Assembly: GCA_013112575.1 (NCBI GenBank)
Contig: JABFGG010000002.1
Location: 372,001-436,000, forward strand
Direction: 5' to 3'
DNA from: Chloroflexota bacterium
GTDB lineage: Bacteria; Chloroflexota; Anaerolineae; Anaerolineales; UBA11579
Length of the DNA: 64,000 bases
The notes below the pieces were generated by a model. That model was given only the letters and a program-made list of their open reading frames with translations, was not told the DNA's origin and searched no databases. How positions within the stretch are numbered: position 1 is the stretch's first letter; the number at the start of each line of letters is the position of its first letter. The position numbers and the translations under genes were made by a program. Below, piece after piece: positions 35,536-43,789 of the stretch.

Positions 35536-36461
35536 TATTGGGACTTGTGGCCGATGAGCAACTCAAACTTGGCAGGTTCACGTCTCATCAGTATGCCTGC
35601 TTTTAGCGGCCGCAGCTTCCACCCCAAACCGAAATCAGGTGTTATACGGCGCCATCTGATTCCCAGCTTTTCTCCAAGGGAATCAACACGGCCATATGTC
35701 AGGTAATTTTCGCTGTTGATCGCATTCGATGGGAAGCCATGTTTTTGTTGAAACGCTTCTTCACGCTCCTGTACCATTTGCCACCCACTCTCTCCATCCA
35801 TATAGATAGGGCTGTCCATCACAACCAGTATCCCATCAGTTTTCAGGCAGCGTAAGCCTTCCGTGAGTGTGACACCATAGTGCTCAGAATAATGCAGGGC
35901 GGCGTTGTAGATCAGTATGTCAATTTGCTTGTCTTTGATTGGCAGGTGATCAAATTCGGCTTGCATGCGCGTGAAGTCAACATCGTAATATTTCTGGGCC
36001 CCCAGTCCGTCCCAATCATTCACCAGTAAATCTACCGCGCCAAGAGCGTGGCCTCGCTTTGCCAGTTGGTGTGAAAGCCAGCCATTGCCTGCGCCTATGT
36101 CAAGGATTGTCATAGGCGATAATTTCTGCTCCGAAGGTTCTAAGACTTGTTCGAGTAAAGTATCCAGGCTCGCGGCCCGGATGCGCCAATCTTCTGGACG
36201 CTTGCCGGAAATGTCTTCATAAGGCAAGGCCCGGTAGTAGTCCTTGTCCCTTTCCCCACGCCCCTCTGCTTTTCGCACAGCTTCATATTCTTTGATGAAT
36301 TGCTTGAAGTGATTTGCGCGGTCAGGGGGCAAAAACCGCCAGATGCCATCCAGACATTTATAGCTGTATTGCCTATCCGCTGTACTTAACTCATTGTCTG
36401 AAACATTTTCTAGCGACTGGCGGCTTGTTGGGCAAGCCAGGATTTCTTTGCTCAATTGCAT
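35535..36461 (-). CDS. SAM-dependent methyltransferase with N-terminal Cys motif
   Basis: 308 aa. The N-terminus 'LACPTSRQSLE' and 'YKCLDGIWRFLPP' resembles a Trm112-like half zinc ribbon. The class I methyltransferase core follows with motif I 'TILDIGAGNGWLSHQLA', the acidic 'GAVDLLVND' strand and 'IDILIYNAALHYSEHY'. It probably methylates a small molecule or glycan in the cytosol. The first of two different methyltransferases next to a B12-radical SAM gene. Confidence 0.85.
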   Translation of the reverse strand: MQLSKEILACPTSRQSLENVSDNELSTADRQYSYKCLDGIWRFLPPDRANHFKQFIKEYEAVRKAEGRGERDKDYYRALPYEDISGKRPEDWRIRAASLDTLLEQVLEPSEQKLSPMTILDIGAGNGWLSHQLAKRGHALGAVDLLVNDWDGLGAQKYYDVDFTRMQAEFDHLPIKDKQIDILIYNAALHYSEHYGVTLTEGLRCLKTDGILVVMDSPIYMDGESGWQMVQEREEAFQQKHGFPSNAINSENYLTYGRVDSLGEKLGIRWRRITPDFGLGWKLRPLKAGILMRREPAKFELLIGHKSQ

Positions 36462-36482
36462 GCTTGATTTCCCACAAGTTGC

Positions 36483-37286
36483 TTATGGCTGGTAGCGTGC
36501 CGAAAGTATAAAAAAATCTCCCCAGCCGTTGAAGGGTCGCCAATGACCAATGGTTTCGTCTATTCTAACCAGCATCCTATACAATTTGGGGTGGCGCTTT
36601 GCAAAGCCGTCATTGTCGGCCGGGGGAGCGCAAGTGGACAGTCCTTGAAGTTTGACCACTTCAAAACCCGGACCTAAAGCCTGCATCACATCTTTCGGTG
36701 AAAAATAATAGGTTTGGAATTCTACACCCTCCACATTGGCTCGAATGCCATCTTTTTGTAATCTACGTGTGGTGGTTCTCCAATCGCCTTTCAGAGCCGC
36801 TCGCCAATCCCAGGGTGTCACTCTGGGCATGATTACCCATGTAAGCAGTTTACCCGGTTGCAGCAATTTTGGGATGTGTTTCGTAACCTCCCTCAAATCG
36901 GAGATGCAATTCAAGCCACCAAAATTGGAATAGATATGCTGGAAGGGACCTTTAGAAACTTGATGCAATTCAGTGAATGATAATTGTTCCACGCTGAGCA
37001 AGGGGTTTAAGCCCATTGCCTGTATCTTGGAGCCGATCTGTTTCACCATCCCTGGTGAGATGTCTGTTGCATGCACTTGAAAGCCCTTTTTTGCAAAATG
37101 TACGGCATCTGCACCTGTACCCGCATTCAACTCCAGGATGTGGTCTCCCGGCTCCAAAAAAGATTGCACTTGGGCATACACAGTTTGGCGCATGCGGGTC
37201 AGGTTTTCGTGATCAACCCCAAAGTCATCGTAGACGAGCGCTTTGCGTGAAAAAGCCTCGGCTACCTGGGTGAAATCTTCATTCAT
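36483..37286 (-). CDS. SAM-dependent methyltransferase
   Basis: 267 aa, class I fold: motif I 'HILELNAGTGADAVHFAKKG', then 'VHATDISPGMVKQI' and 'FQHIYSNFGGLNCISDL'. It overlaps the upstream B12-radical SAM gene by 8 bp, so the products are made together. Substrate unknown; a lipid- or glycan-directed O-methyltransfer is possible. Confidence 0.85.
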   Translation of the reverse strand: MNEDFTQVAEAFSRKALVYDDFGVDHENLTRMRQTVYAQVQSFLEPGDHILELNAGTGADAVHFAKKGFQVHATDISPGMVKQIGSKIQAMGLNPLLSVEQLSFTELHQVSKGPFQHIYSNFGGLNCISDLREVTKHIPKLLQPGKLLTWVIMPRVTPWDWRAALKGDWRTTTRRLQKDGIRANVEGVEFQTYYFSPKDVMQALGPGFEVVKLQGLSTCAPPADNDGFAKRHPKLYRMLVRIDETIGHWRPFNGWGDFFILSARYQP

Positions 37287-38790
37287 TTTGAGGGGAGGGT
37301 TGGGCCGCTGCTTCTGGCGAGAGGATTTGTGGCAATGGCCCCATGCTCTGGTGTGGCAGGGTTTCCAGTCGCTTTAGGCGCAGGCGCTCCATCGGTAACG
37401 AAAGCCAGTAATAGATTATCACTGCCACCTGCCGAAAGGTCACTCTTTGTGCCTTCTTGAGCCGTTTCCATATCTTGGCCGCGCGATATTCCTTGTGGAT
37501 CACAGTGTGCAATTTGCGATAGAAATCTGTGGCAAAAGGCCCCTGGTACATCATGTCCAGGTCGCTGGAATCCACCCAGTTTTGTTTTATACCTAATTGA
37601 CCTTCCACTGCTTGGTAAAACTTGGTACCTGGCAAGGGGTAGGACACAGAGATACCAATGTCATCTGGTTGGCAATCTCGCAGCATCTGGATGGTTTTTT
37701 CAATATCTGCACGCGTCTCACCCGGGTAGCCGAATTGCAGGAAGAAGGCCACTTGAAAACCAGCCTCATGAATGGCCTGGCTGACTTGATAAATCTGTTC
37801 AACCTGAGTGCCTTTATCCATTGCATCCAGGATGTGTTGCGCGCCTGACTCTGCCCCGATCCAGGTGATCTCACAGCCTGCTTTTGCCAGGGCCTCAATC
37901 TCACCTTCCCGCAATAACAGGTCGGCGCGGTTAAGGCACTTGAAGGGGGTGGCTGCATCCAGCTCTTCTACTACATCTGCAAAACGCGGTAGCCAGCCCG
38001 GCTTGAGACCAAAGATGTCATCTGCAAACCAGATATGGTCGGGGGCATAATTCTCCTTCAACCAGCGCATTTCCTCGGCCACGTTCTCAGGGCTACGGGC
38101 GTTGTAGCGTTGCCCCCAGATCGGTTTGGCGCACCAGTTGCAATGATAGGGACAGCCGCGTGTGGTCACCATGTTCATCGAAAAATAACCGTGTCGCTCC
38201 AACCAGACAGCTTTATATTTTTTGACGTTGATCAAATCCCATGCTGGGAATGGCAGGCTATCTAGGTCCTTGATATCAGGCCGCCGCGGGTTGACTTTGA
38301 TCTCTGACCCATCTTTATAAGCCAATCCAAATATTGAACTGAAATCATTTTGCTTCTCAAGGCTATTTAGTAGTTCTGCCAGGGTATATTCCCCTTCACC
38401 GATCAGCACGAAATCCGCTCCCCGTCCTAGATAGGCAGCGCTATGGTCGCTGGCATCTGAGCCGGTGACAATCACAGTACAGCCGCGTTCCCTGGCCATT
38501 CCGATCATCGTGAAAGCTGCCTGGCGCATGCGCAGCAAGCACATCTTGGACAAATAATTAAAGTTGTCCTCGTAGATGATCGCATATTTGGGGTTTTCCC
38601 GCTCAAGAGCCTGTGCCCATTCATCCTCAGACTCGGCCAGCATGGCATCAAACAATGCCACTTCATGCCCCTGTTCCCGCATGTAGCTGGCCGCGTACAT
38701 GGTGCCAAGCGGTGGGTAAGGCTGCATTGCCTCCCAGAGCTTGGGGTCAAAGTGCAAGTAGTAGGATTGCCCGAACAGCAGCTTGCTCAT
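37279..38790 (-). CDS. B12-binding-type radical SAM protein
   Basis: 503 aa. The N-terminal ~150 residues form a cobalamin-binding-like Rossmann domain ('PPLGTMYAASYMREQGHEVA', 'TVIVTGSDASDHSAAYLGRG', 'FVLIGEGEYTLAELL'). The radical SAM core has the complete cluster motif C213-PYH-C217-NW-C220, followed by 'IWFADDIFGLKPGWLPRFAD' and 'WIGAESGAQHILDAMDKG'. Such enzymes methylate unreactive carbons or perform other radical rearrangements. The C-terminus is basic and hydrophobic. Being in one operon with two methyltransferases and glycan genes, it may modify a lipid or sugar. Confidence 0.9.
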   Translation of the reverse strand: MSKLLFGQSYYLHFDPKLWEAMQPYPPLGTMYAASYMREQGHEVALFDAMLAESEDEWAQALERENPKYAIIYEDNFNYLSKMCLLRMRQAAFTMIGMARERGCTVIVTGSDASDHSAAYLGRGADFVLIGEGEYTLAELLNSLEKQNDFSSIFGLAYKDGSEIKVNPRRPDIKDLDSLPFPAWDLINVKKYKAVWLERHGYFSMNMVTTRGCPYHCNWCAKPIWGQRYNARSPENVAEEMRWLKENYAPDHIWFADDIFGLKPGWLPRFADVVEELDAATPFKCLNRADLLLREGEIEALAKAGCEITWIGAESGAQHILDAMDKGTQVEQIYQVSQAIHEAGFQVAFFLQFGYPGETRADIEKTIQMLRDCQPDDIGISVSYPLPGTKFYQAVEGQLGIKQNWVDSSDLDMMYQGPFATDFYRKLHTVIHKEYRAAKIWKRLKKAQRVTFRQVAVIIYYWLSLPMERLRLKRLETLPHQSMGPLPQILSPEAAAQPSPQNE

Positions 38791-39665
38791 ACCAGGCTAT
38801 CCTTCAGGCTTTCCAGTCGGCTTGCATAAGCCTCCTGAGTACTAGTACCATGGCCATCAAAATGCCCTTTGCAATAATTCGCCGAAAAGCTGGTTTCAAT
38901 TGCATTTGGATTCTGGCTGTGAAACTTGCTGATCTTGCGCTCCATTTCCCATGCTTCGAGTTTCTTGCCGAGGGAATTCCGCAAGGGCAATTCCAACAAA
39001 GCTTGTAGCGACTTTATAACTCGAATGAGCCTAATCTCTGGCCGAGGAATACCTTCCGCATTGGGTAGCCAATCGTTTACCCAGTTATTCTTCTTTCGGA
39101 TCTCTCCGTAAACACTCATACCGCTCAACGGGACCATTTGGGTCAATTCTCTGGCCGTGAACAGGCTATGGTCTTCAAAATGCAATGCATTTGTAGTAAT
39201 TAAATAATTGGGGCATAGCGTAACACCAAACCATCGCGAGATGCGGTCCAGCCCCAGAATCATGGCGCGGCACAGCCACAAGCGCTCCGGCTCAGTAACG
39301 ATGAGGTAATCCACATCGCCATTGTCTTCCACATTGTCAACCGCCAGGGTGCCCGTGATAGCTACCATGCGCACGAAAGGAATATGGGCGATCAACCAAC
39401 TCCACAGGTGGGTTTTGCGCCAAAAGACATTCGCAGCCTGTGAGCGTTCCTCCCGTAAGCTAAAGTGTCCAGTTCTATCAGGAAGTGCAAAATGCCCATT
39501 ATTGCGCGCAAGCCCGGCCATTTGTCTTAGGGCTCTATCTATTTCTGCCTCTGTAGCAACACAGCCCAGGTAGCGCTGGATCTCTCGTGTGTCGAGCGGG
39601 TACTCAAAAATATCCGAGTAGGCCAGTGTTTCCAGGATAGCTTTCTTTAGCTTTACTTCGCCCAT
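38787..39665 (-). CDS. Nucleotidyltransferase-like protein
   Basis: 292 aa from ATG 39665, which follows the stop of the glycosyltransferase by 1 nt (TAAGATG); a longer frame to 39806 runs through that gene's coding region. An N-terminal winged-helix-like part ('ILETLAYSDIFEYPLDTREI') precedes 'AITGTLAVDNVEDNGDVDYL', similar to the G[ST]-x(n)-DxD metal site of Pol-beta-type nucleotidyltransferases. The rest is helical. Substrate unknown. Its end overlaps the B12-radical SAM gene by 4 nt. Confidence 0.7.
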   Translation of the reverse strand: MGEVKLKKAILETLAYSDIFEYPLDTREIQRYLGCVATEAEIDRALRQMAGLARNNGHFALPDRTGHFSLREERSQAANVFWRKTHLWSWLIAHIPFVRMVAITGTLAVDNVEDNGDVDYLIVTEPERLWLCRAMILGLDRISRWFGVTLCPNYLITTNALHFEDHSLFTARELTQMVPLSGMSVYGEIRKKNNWVNDWLPNAEGIPRPEIRLIRVIKSLQALLELPLRNSLGKKLEAWEMERKISKFHSQNPNAIETSFSANYCKGHFDGHGTSTQEAYASRLESLKDSLV

Positions 39666-39666
39666 C

Positions 39667-41172
39667 TTATTTTTGCTCTTCGAGTGCCAGTTTCTGGGCC
39701 AGTTGTTTCTGACGCACGTGTAAACTCTGTGCAATGGTATACCCGGAGGTAAAGAAAAGCCCCGTGCTGTAAATTGCGGCAAAAACTGTGATGAAGATAT
39801 TGCCAAAATAGATCCCCATCCCCACGATCCCCAGATTGAACACAGCGAATATCAGTTCGTAAAAAATGATTGGGTCCATTTTTAGCTTGTAGTTGCTTTT
39901 TACCCAATCATTGCCTCCCTCCGTTGCACCAAATTTAGGTGTGCGCTCGAAAGGAAAGGCTTTTTTCTGGACTGTTTGTAGAGCGGCGCGAACGGTGTTT
40001 ATCATCATACCCATACCGGCAATCGAAACAAGTGCAATGGAAGGCACTAAAGGCAGCCACTTACGCCCGAGTTGGCTTTGGGCTGTCAGGAAAAACACAC
40101 TTGGGGCAAAGGCTGTAAGGTTAAATAGAATCGTGATGCCGAACAATGAGATTAGTTGAGGATATTGTTGCGACAGCAACACAACGATTGGATAAAGTAA
40201 GTTGAGCGAAAACATTAACACGTGCACCAGATAGCCGGTAAGGTGTAATGTGCTTTGAGCTTTGATTCGCAAAGGGGCCTTGCTTTCCCACACACGAGGG
40301 AGCAGCTTGATGGCGCACTCCAATGAACCGCGTGCCCAGCGGTGTTGTTGGCGGCGGTATCCATTCATCGTGACTGGCAGCTCTGCTGGAACAACCACAT
40401 CTCGTAGAAAATTCGCTTTCCATCCTTTGAGTTGCATCCGGTAAGAAAGATCCAGGTCTTCCGTTAGGGTGTCTGCTGTCCATCCCCCGGCATCTTCAAT
40501 GGCCTGGCGTCGCCACACACCTGCTGTGCCATTAAAGTTGAACCAATACCCGCCGGTGAAGCGTGCGAATTGTTCAACAACGAAATGTGCATCAATTGAC
40601 AGGGATTGAATATGGGTCAATAGGGAGTTCTCACTGTTGATGTGCCCCCAGCGGGCCTGCACGAAACCTACTTCAGTATTGCCAAAATGAGGGATGGTTT
40701 TCTTTAGAAAATTACGTGAGGGTACGAAGTCCGCGTCAAATAGGGCCATAAATTCCCCTGTGGCACTCTCGAAGCCATTTTTTAGGGCACCTGCCTTATA
40801 GCCCTCTCGCTTTTTGCGATGGACATGTTTGATGTCCAGCCCTTTGGCTTTGAGCTGGTCTACCACTTGAGCAATGATCTGGACAGTTTCATCCGTTGAA
40901 TCATCCAGCACTTGTATTTCCAACTTCTCATTCGAGTAATCCATTTGGGCTGCGGATCTGATAAGACGCTCCGCAACGTGCCGTTCATTGTATACAGGCA
41001 ATTGCACTGTCACTCTCGGCCATTCATCAACTTCGCTGATTTCCTCTGATCCGCGCTTGTTTTGCTTGGCTGCCTGGTAGCTTAAATAAAAGAAATTTAA
41101 GCCGTATGTGAACAGCATACTTACGATCATCAAGTAAAGAATAGAGATGAAGATAATTGCGATAGCGGTCAT
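39667..41172 (-). CDS. Processive GT2, cellulose-synthase/CslA-like
   Basis: 501 aa from ATG 41172, which overlaps the upstream stop (ATGA); longer frames run into that gene. One N-terminal transmembrane helix is followed by the GT2 domain with 'WPRVTVQLPVYNERHVAERL', 'LEIQVLDDSTDET', 'GEFMALFDADF' (DxD), 'TLTEDLDLSYRMQLKGW' (TED) and 'RRQQHRWARGS' (QxxRW). At least four C-terminal helices form the channel. There is no PilZ domain, so c-di-GMP control through that route is absent. It would polymerise and extrude a beta-linked glycan or a mannan, with the BcsB-like protein as probable partner. Confidence 0.88.
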   Translation of the reverse strand: MTAIAIIFISILYLMIVSMLFTYGLNFFYLSYQAAKQNKRGSEEISEVDEWPRVTVQLPVYNERHVAERLIRSAAQMDYSNEKLEIQVLDDSTDETVQIIAQVVDQLKAKGLDIKHVHRKKREGYKAGALKNGFESATGEFMALFDADFVPSRNFLKKTIPHFGNTEVGFVQARWGHINSENSLLTHIQSLSIDAHFVVEQFARFTGGYWFNFNGTAGVWRRQAIEDAGGWTADTLTEDLDLSYRMQLKGWKANFLRDVVVPAELPVTMNGYRRQQHRWARGSLECAIKLLPRVWESKAPLRIKAQSTLHLTGYLVHVLMFSLNLLYPIVVLLSQQYPQLISLFGITILFNLTAFAPSVFFLTAQSQLGRKWLPLVPSIALVSIAGMGMMINTVRAALQTVQKKAFPFERTPKFGATEGGNDWVKSNYKLKMDPIIFYELIFAVFNLGIVGMGIYFGNIFITVFAAIYSTGLFFTSGYTIAQSLHVRQKQLAQKLALEEQK

Positions 41173-42533
41173 GCAGTGGCCTCTTGAATATTGGCTGTAT
41201 TGATTTCTGTAAGATACGCTGACCCCCACATCCCCCAAACGATCCATTGTGCCAGCCTCCCAGGGATCAGGAACCAGGTGTAATAATCAAACAATCCCAC
41301 AATGGCTGTGCCCATCAACATGGCTGAAGTTGCGATCAAAAATGGGCCTCTTTTTAATCGTTTGCTAAAGAAGAGTACCAGCCATGGGCCAACAATGAGT
41401 ATCCCGAAGAATGTGGCCCCCAATATGCCTATGTCCGTGGCGGCGTTCAGTAAAGCAACATGCCCGGGCTGATAATAAGTGGGGAATTCAGGATATATAA
41501 TTTGGATAGCTTGTGGTGTACTTCCCAGCCCTACACCCAATAGACCATTCTCAAAGAAGATCTCAGTACTGATATTGTTCAAATAAGCTCGTTCTTCCAG
41601 GGATGCATTTTCCGAGGGTACTTCTGCAAAAGCGTTGTCACTACCCAGGCGCGAACCCAGCGGCTCAAATATAGAGTTCCTTAACGGCAAAGCCAGTACA
41701 ACTGTAGCCAGCGCGAACCAGCCAAATTGCCATAGGGCCTTTCTGTTAGTTTTTAGAGTCAAGAGGAGGATGACAATGATTCCGCCTGCAAACGCCAACC
41801 ATGCGGCCCGTGAGTAGGTTGTTATTAGGGCCAAAGCACCCGCTGAAAAAATCGGCAAAACTACTAGTCGACCCCGTCTCTCGCTTTGCACAAACCAGCC
41901 TGCCAAAAACAGCAACCCAAAAGCCAGGATGCCTCCGAGGATATTGGGGTGGTCACTAAGGCCGTAGGCTCGCAGCCAGCGCTCTCCGTTCACATTTACA
42001 ATGCTGATACCACTCCAGTTGGGGTCCAGTGAATATTCCCCTAGAAATTGTAAACCTATGTCCGATTGTGTCTGGAACTGTAATAGAGCCACTGGTGCCT
42101 GGATGGCGATCATAATGCTGATAGGTTTGATTATTCGATCAGTGGATTTGATCTCATTGACAATGTAGAGATACAGGCCAAATAGCAGTGCAAAGCGTAC
42201 AACATGATAGAAGGATAGTGCCCTGTCTACGGATACGATCACACTGAACAATCCAATAAAACTCAAGGCTACAAGCGGCCAGGTGATCAAGGCTGGCCCC
42301 ATATCGATTCTCTTTTTCGAGACAATCTTCGCGATTCCCCACAAGCTTATGGTTATCAACACTGCAACGTCGCTGGCAAACAGAATGAAATCAGTATAAT
42401 CATTCCAGATAGTGCCAACTTGTCGCGGCCATTGTGCCACCCTCAACCTGAATGGCATCAGGATCACAGTTGCACTAAAGGCCAGGAAAGCCAAAGTATA
42501 GAATATTTTGATGGTTTTATTCCGAGAAAACAA
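41169..42533 (-). CDS. O-antigen ligase/polymerase-like membrane protein (second locus)
   Basis: 454 aa from TTG 42533, with 10-12 hydrophobic segments. The Wzy/ligase signature region reads 'IFFENGLLGVGLGSTPQAIQ' and 'YYQPGHVALLNAATDIGILG', the first glycine-rich loop and a histidine in the second. No ribosome site is evident before the TTG, so the exact start is uncertain. First gene of the minus-strand operon; the next gene overlaps it by 4 nt. Confidence 0.82.
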   Translation of the reverse strand: MFSRNKTIKIFYTLAFLAFSATVILMPFRLRVAQWPRQVGTIWNDYTDFILFASDVAVLITISLWGIAKIVSKKRIDMGPALITWPLVALSFIGLFSVIVSVDRALSFYHVVRFALLFGLYLYIVNEIKSTDRIIKPISIMIAIQAPVALLQFQTQSDIGLQFLGEYSLDPNWSGISIVNVNGERWLRAYGLSDHPNILGGILAFGLLFLAGWFVQSERRGRLVVLPIFSAGALALITTYSRAAWLAFAGGIIVILLLTLKTNRKALWQFGWFALATVVLALPLRNSIFEPLGSRLGSDNAFAEVPSENASLEERAYLNNISTEIFFENGLLGVGLGSTPQAIQIIYPEFPTYYQPGHVALLNAATDIGILGATFFGILIVGPWLVLFFSKRLKRGPFLIATSAMLMGTAIVGLFDYYTWFLIPGRLAQWIVWGMWGSAYLTEINTANIQEATA

Positions 42534-42626
42534 AATTATCGATTGCAGTAAGGTAATTCGAATCTATGAATAAGCTGGCCAAAAAGACATCAGCGAACTA
42601 TACACGTATCATCAGGGCTTGTCAAC

Positions 42627-43772
42627 GTGAGCATCCACTTTAAGGGAGAGCGACAGCCGCGGGTGGCAATTGTGCATGATTGGCTAGTTACGCCAGGAGG
42701 CTCCGAGCGTGTCCTGGAGGCTCTCCTGCCATTATTCCCTGATGCTCCGATCTACACGCTGATCTACAAGCCCGAAGTATTTCGGTCCAGTCTGATAGGC
42801 CAGAGGGATATTCGTCCATCCTACATTGACTGTTTCCCATTTGCACGCCGACTGCATCGCTGGTACTTGCCGCTTATGCCTCATGCCATTCGTCGCTTTG
42901 ATCTGAGAACCTTTGATCTCATCATTTCCATCAGCCATGCTGTGGCTCATGGTGTGCATATCGATCCCAATCAATTACACATCAATTACATCTTGACGCC
43001 AGCCCGCTATGCCTGGCAGCAGCGCGGAGAGTATGCCAGCCTTTGGGGGCTACCGGCCAGGCTTGCCCAAGGCTTTCTGAAATACTTCCGTGATTGGGAT
43101 CGTGAAGCTATTCGAGGAGTGGATCATTTTGTTGCTATTTCCAACTGGATCGCAAAAAATGTCCAGGATGCTTACAACCGTGATGTTGATGAAGTTATCT
43201 ATCCACCAGTCGACGTGTTGAGATTCAAGCCAGCAAATCAGCGGGAGGATTACTACATCGTTGTTTCACGTCTGGTTCCGTATAAGCGTATTGACTTGAT
43301 CGTTCGGGCATTTAATAGGCTGGGATTACCACTTATCGTAGTGGGGGAAGGCCGTGAGAAACAACGGTATTTGCGCATAGCCAATAATAATATTCGATTT
43401 CTTGCAAATCAAAGTGATCAGGAAGTTCGCCATTTATTATCCAAGGCCAAAGCTTTTGTCTATGCTTCACGCGAGGATTTTGGGATCGCACCAGTGGAAG
43501 CCCAGGCCGGAGGTTGCCCGGTGATTGCCTTCGCGGGTGGGGCTTTGCCTGAGACTGTTATTGATAGGAAAACTGGAATCCTATTCACTGAACAAACTGT
43601 CGATAGTTTGGTTGAAGCAATTAATAATTTTGAAGCTAATCCCCGTTCATTTTCGCAAGAGCTTATTACCGGTCATGCTGCCCAATTCAGTCAACAGCGC
43701 TTTCAAGAACAGTTCTCGGCCTTCGTCGCTTCGGCCTGGCAAAACCATATTGCAGAACCCCCTGGTCTATAA
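42627..43772 (+). CDS. GT4-family glycosyltransferase
   Basis: 381 aa from GTG 42627. The start 'RVAIVHDWLVTPGGSERVLE' and 'YYIVVSRLVPYKRIDLIVRA' are typical of GT4 mannosyltransferase-like enzymes (WbaZ-type), and 'YASREDFGIAPVEAQAGGCP' contains the E-x7-E motif. It is divergent from the second polysaccharide operon with 93 bp between the genes, and converges on the phosphatase gene with only 17 bp. It may serve the second locus. Confidence 0.87.
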   Translation: MSIHFKGERQPRVAIVHDWLVTPGGSERVLEALLPLFPDAPIYTLIYKPEVFRSSLIGQRDIRPSYIDCFPFARRLHRWYLPLMPHAIRRFDLRTFDLIISISHAVAHGVHIDPNQLHINYILTPARYAWQQRGEYASLWGLPARLAQGFLKYFRDWDREAIRGVDHFVAISNWIAKNVQDAYNRDVDEVIYPPVDVLRFKPANQREDYYIVVSRLVPYKRIDLIVRAFNRLGLPLIVVGEGREKQRYLRIANNNIRFLANQSDQEVRHLLSKAKAFVYASREDFGIAPVEAQAGGCPVIAFAGGALPETVIDRKTGILFTEQTVDSLVEAINNFEANPRSFSQELITGHAAQFSQQRFQEQFSAFVASAWQNHIAEPPGL

Positions 43773-43789
43773 AGACTAATCTCAAGTCT

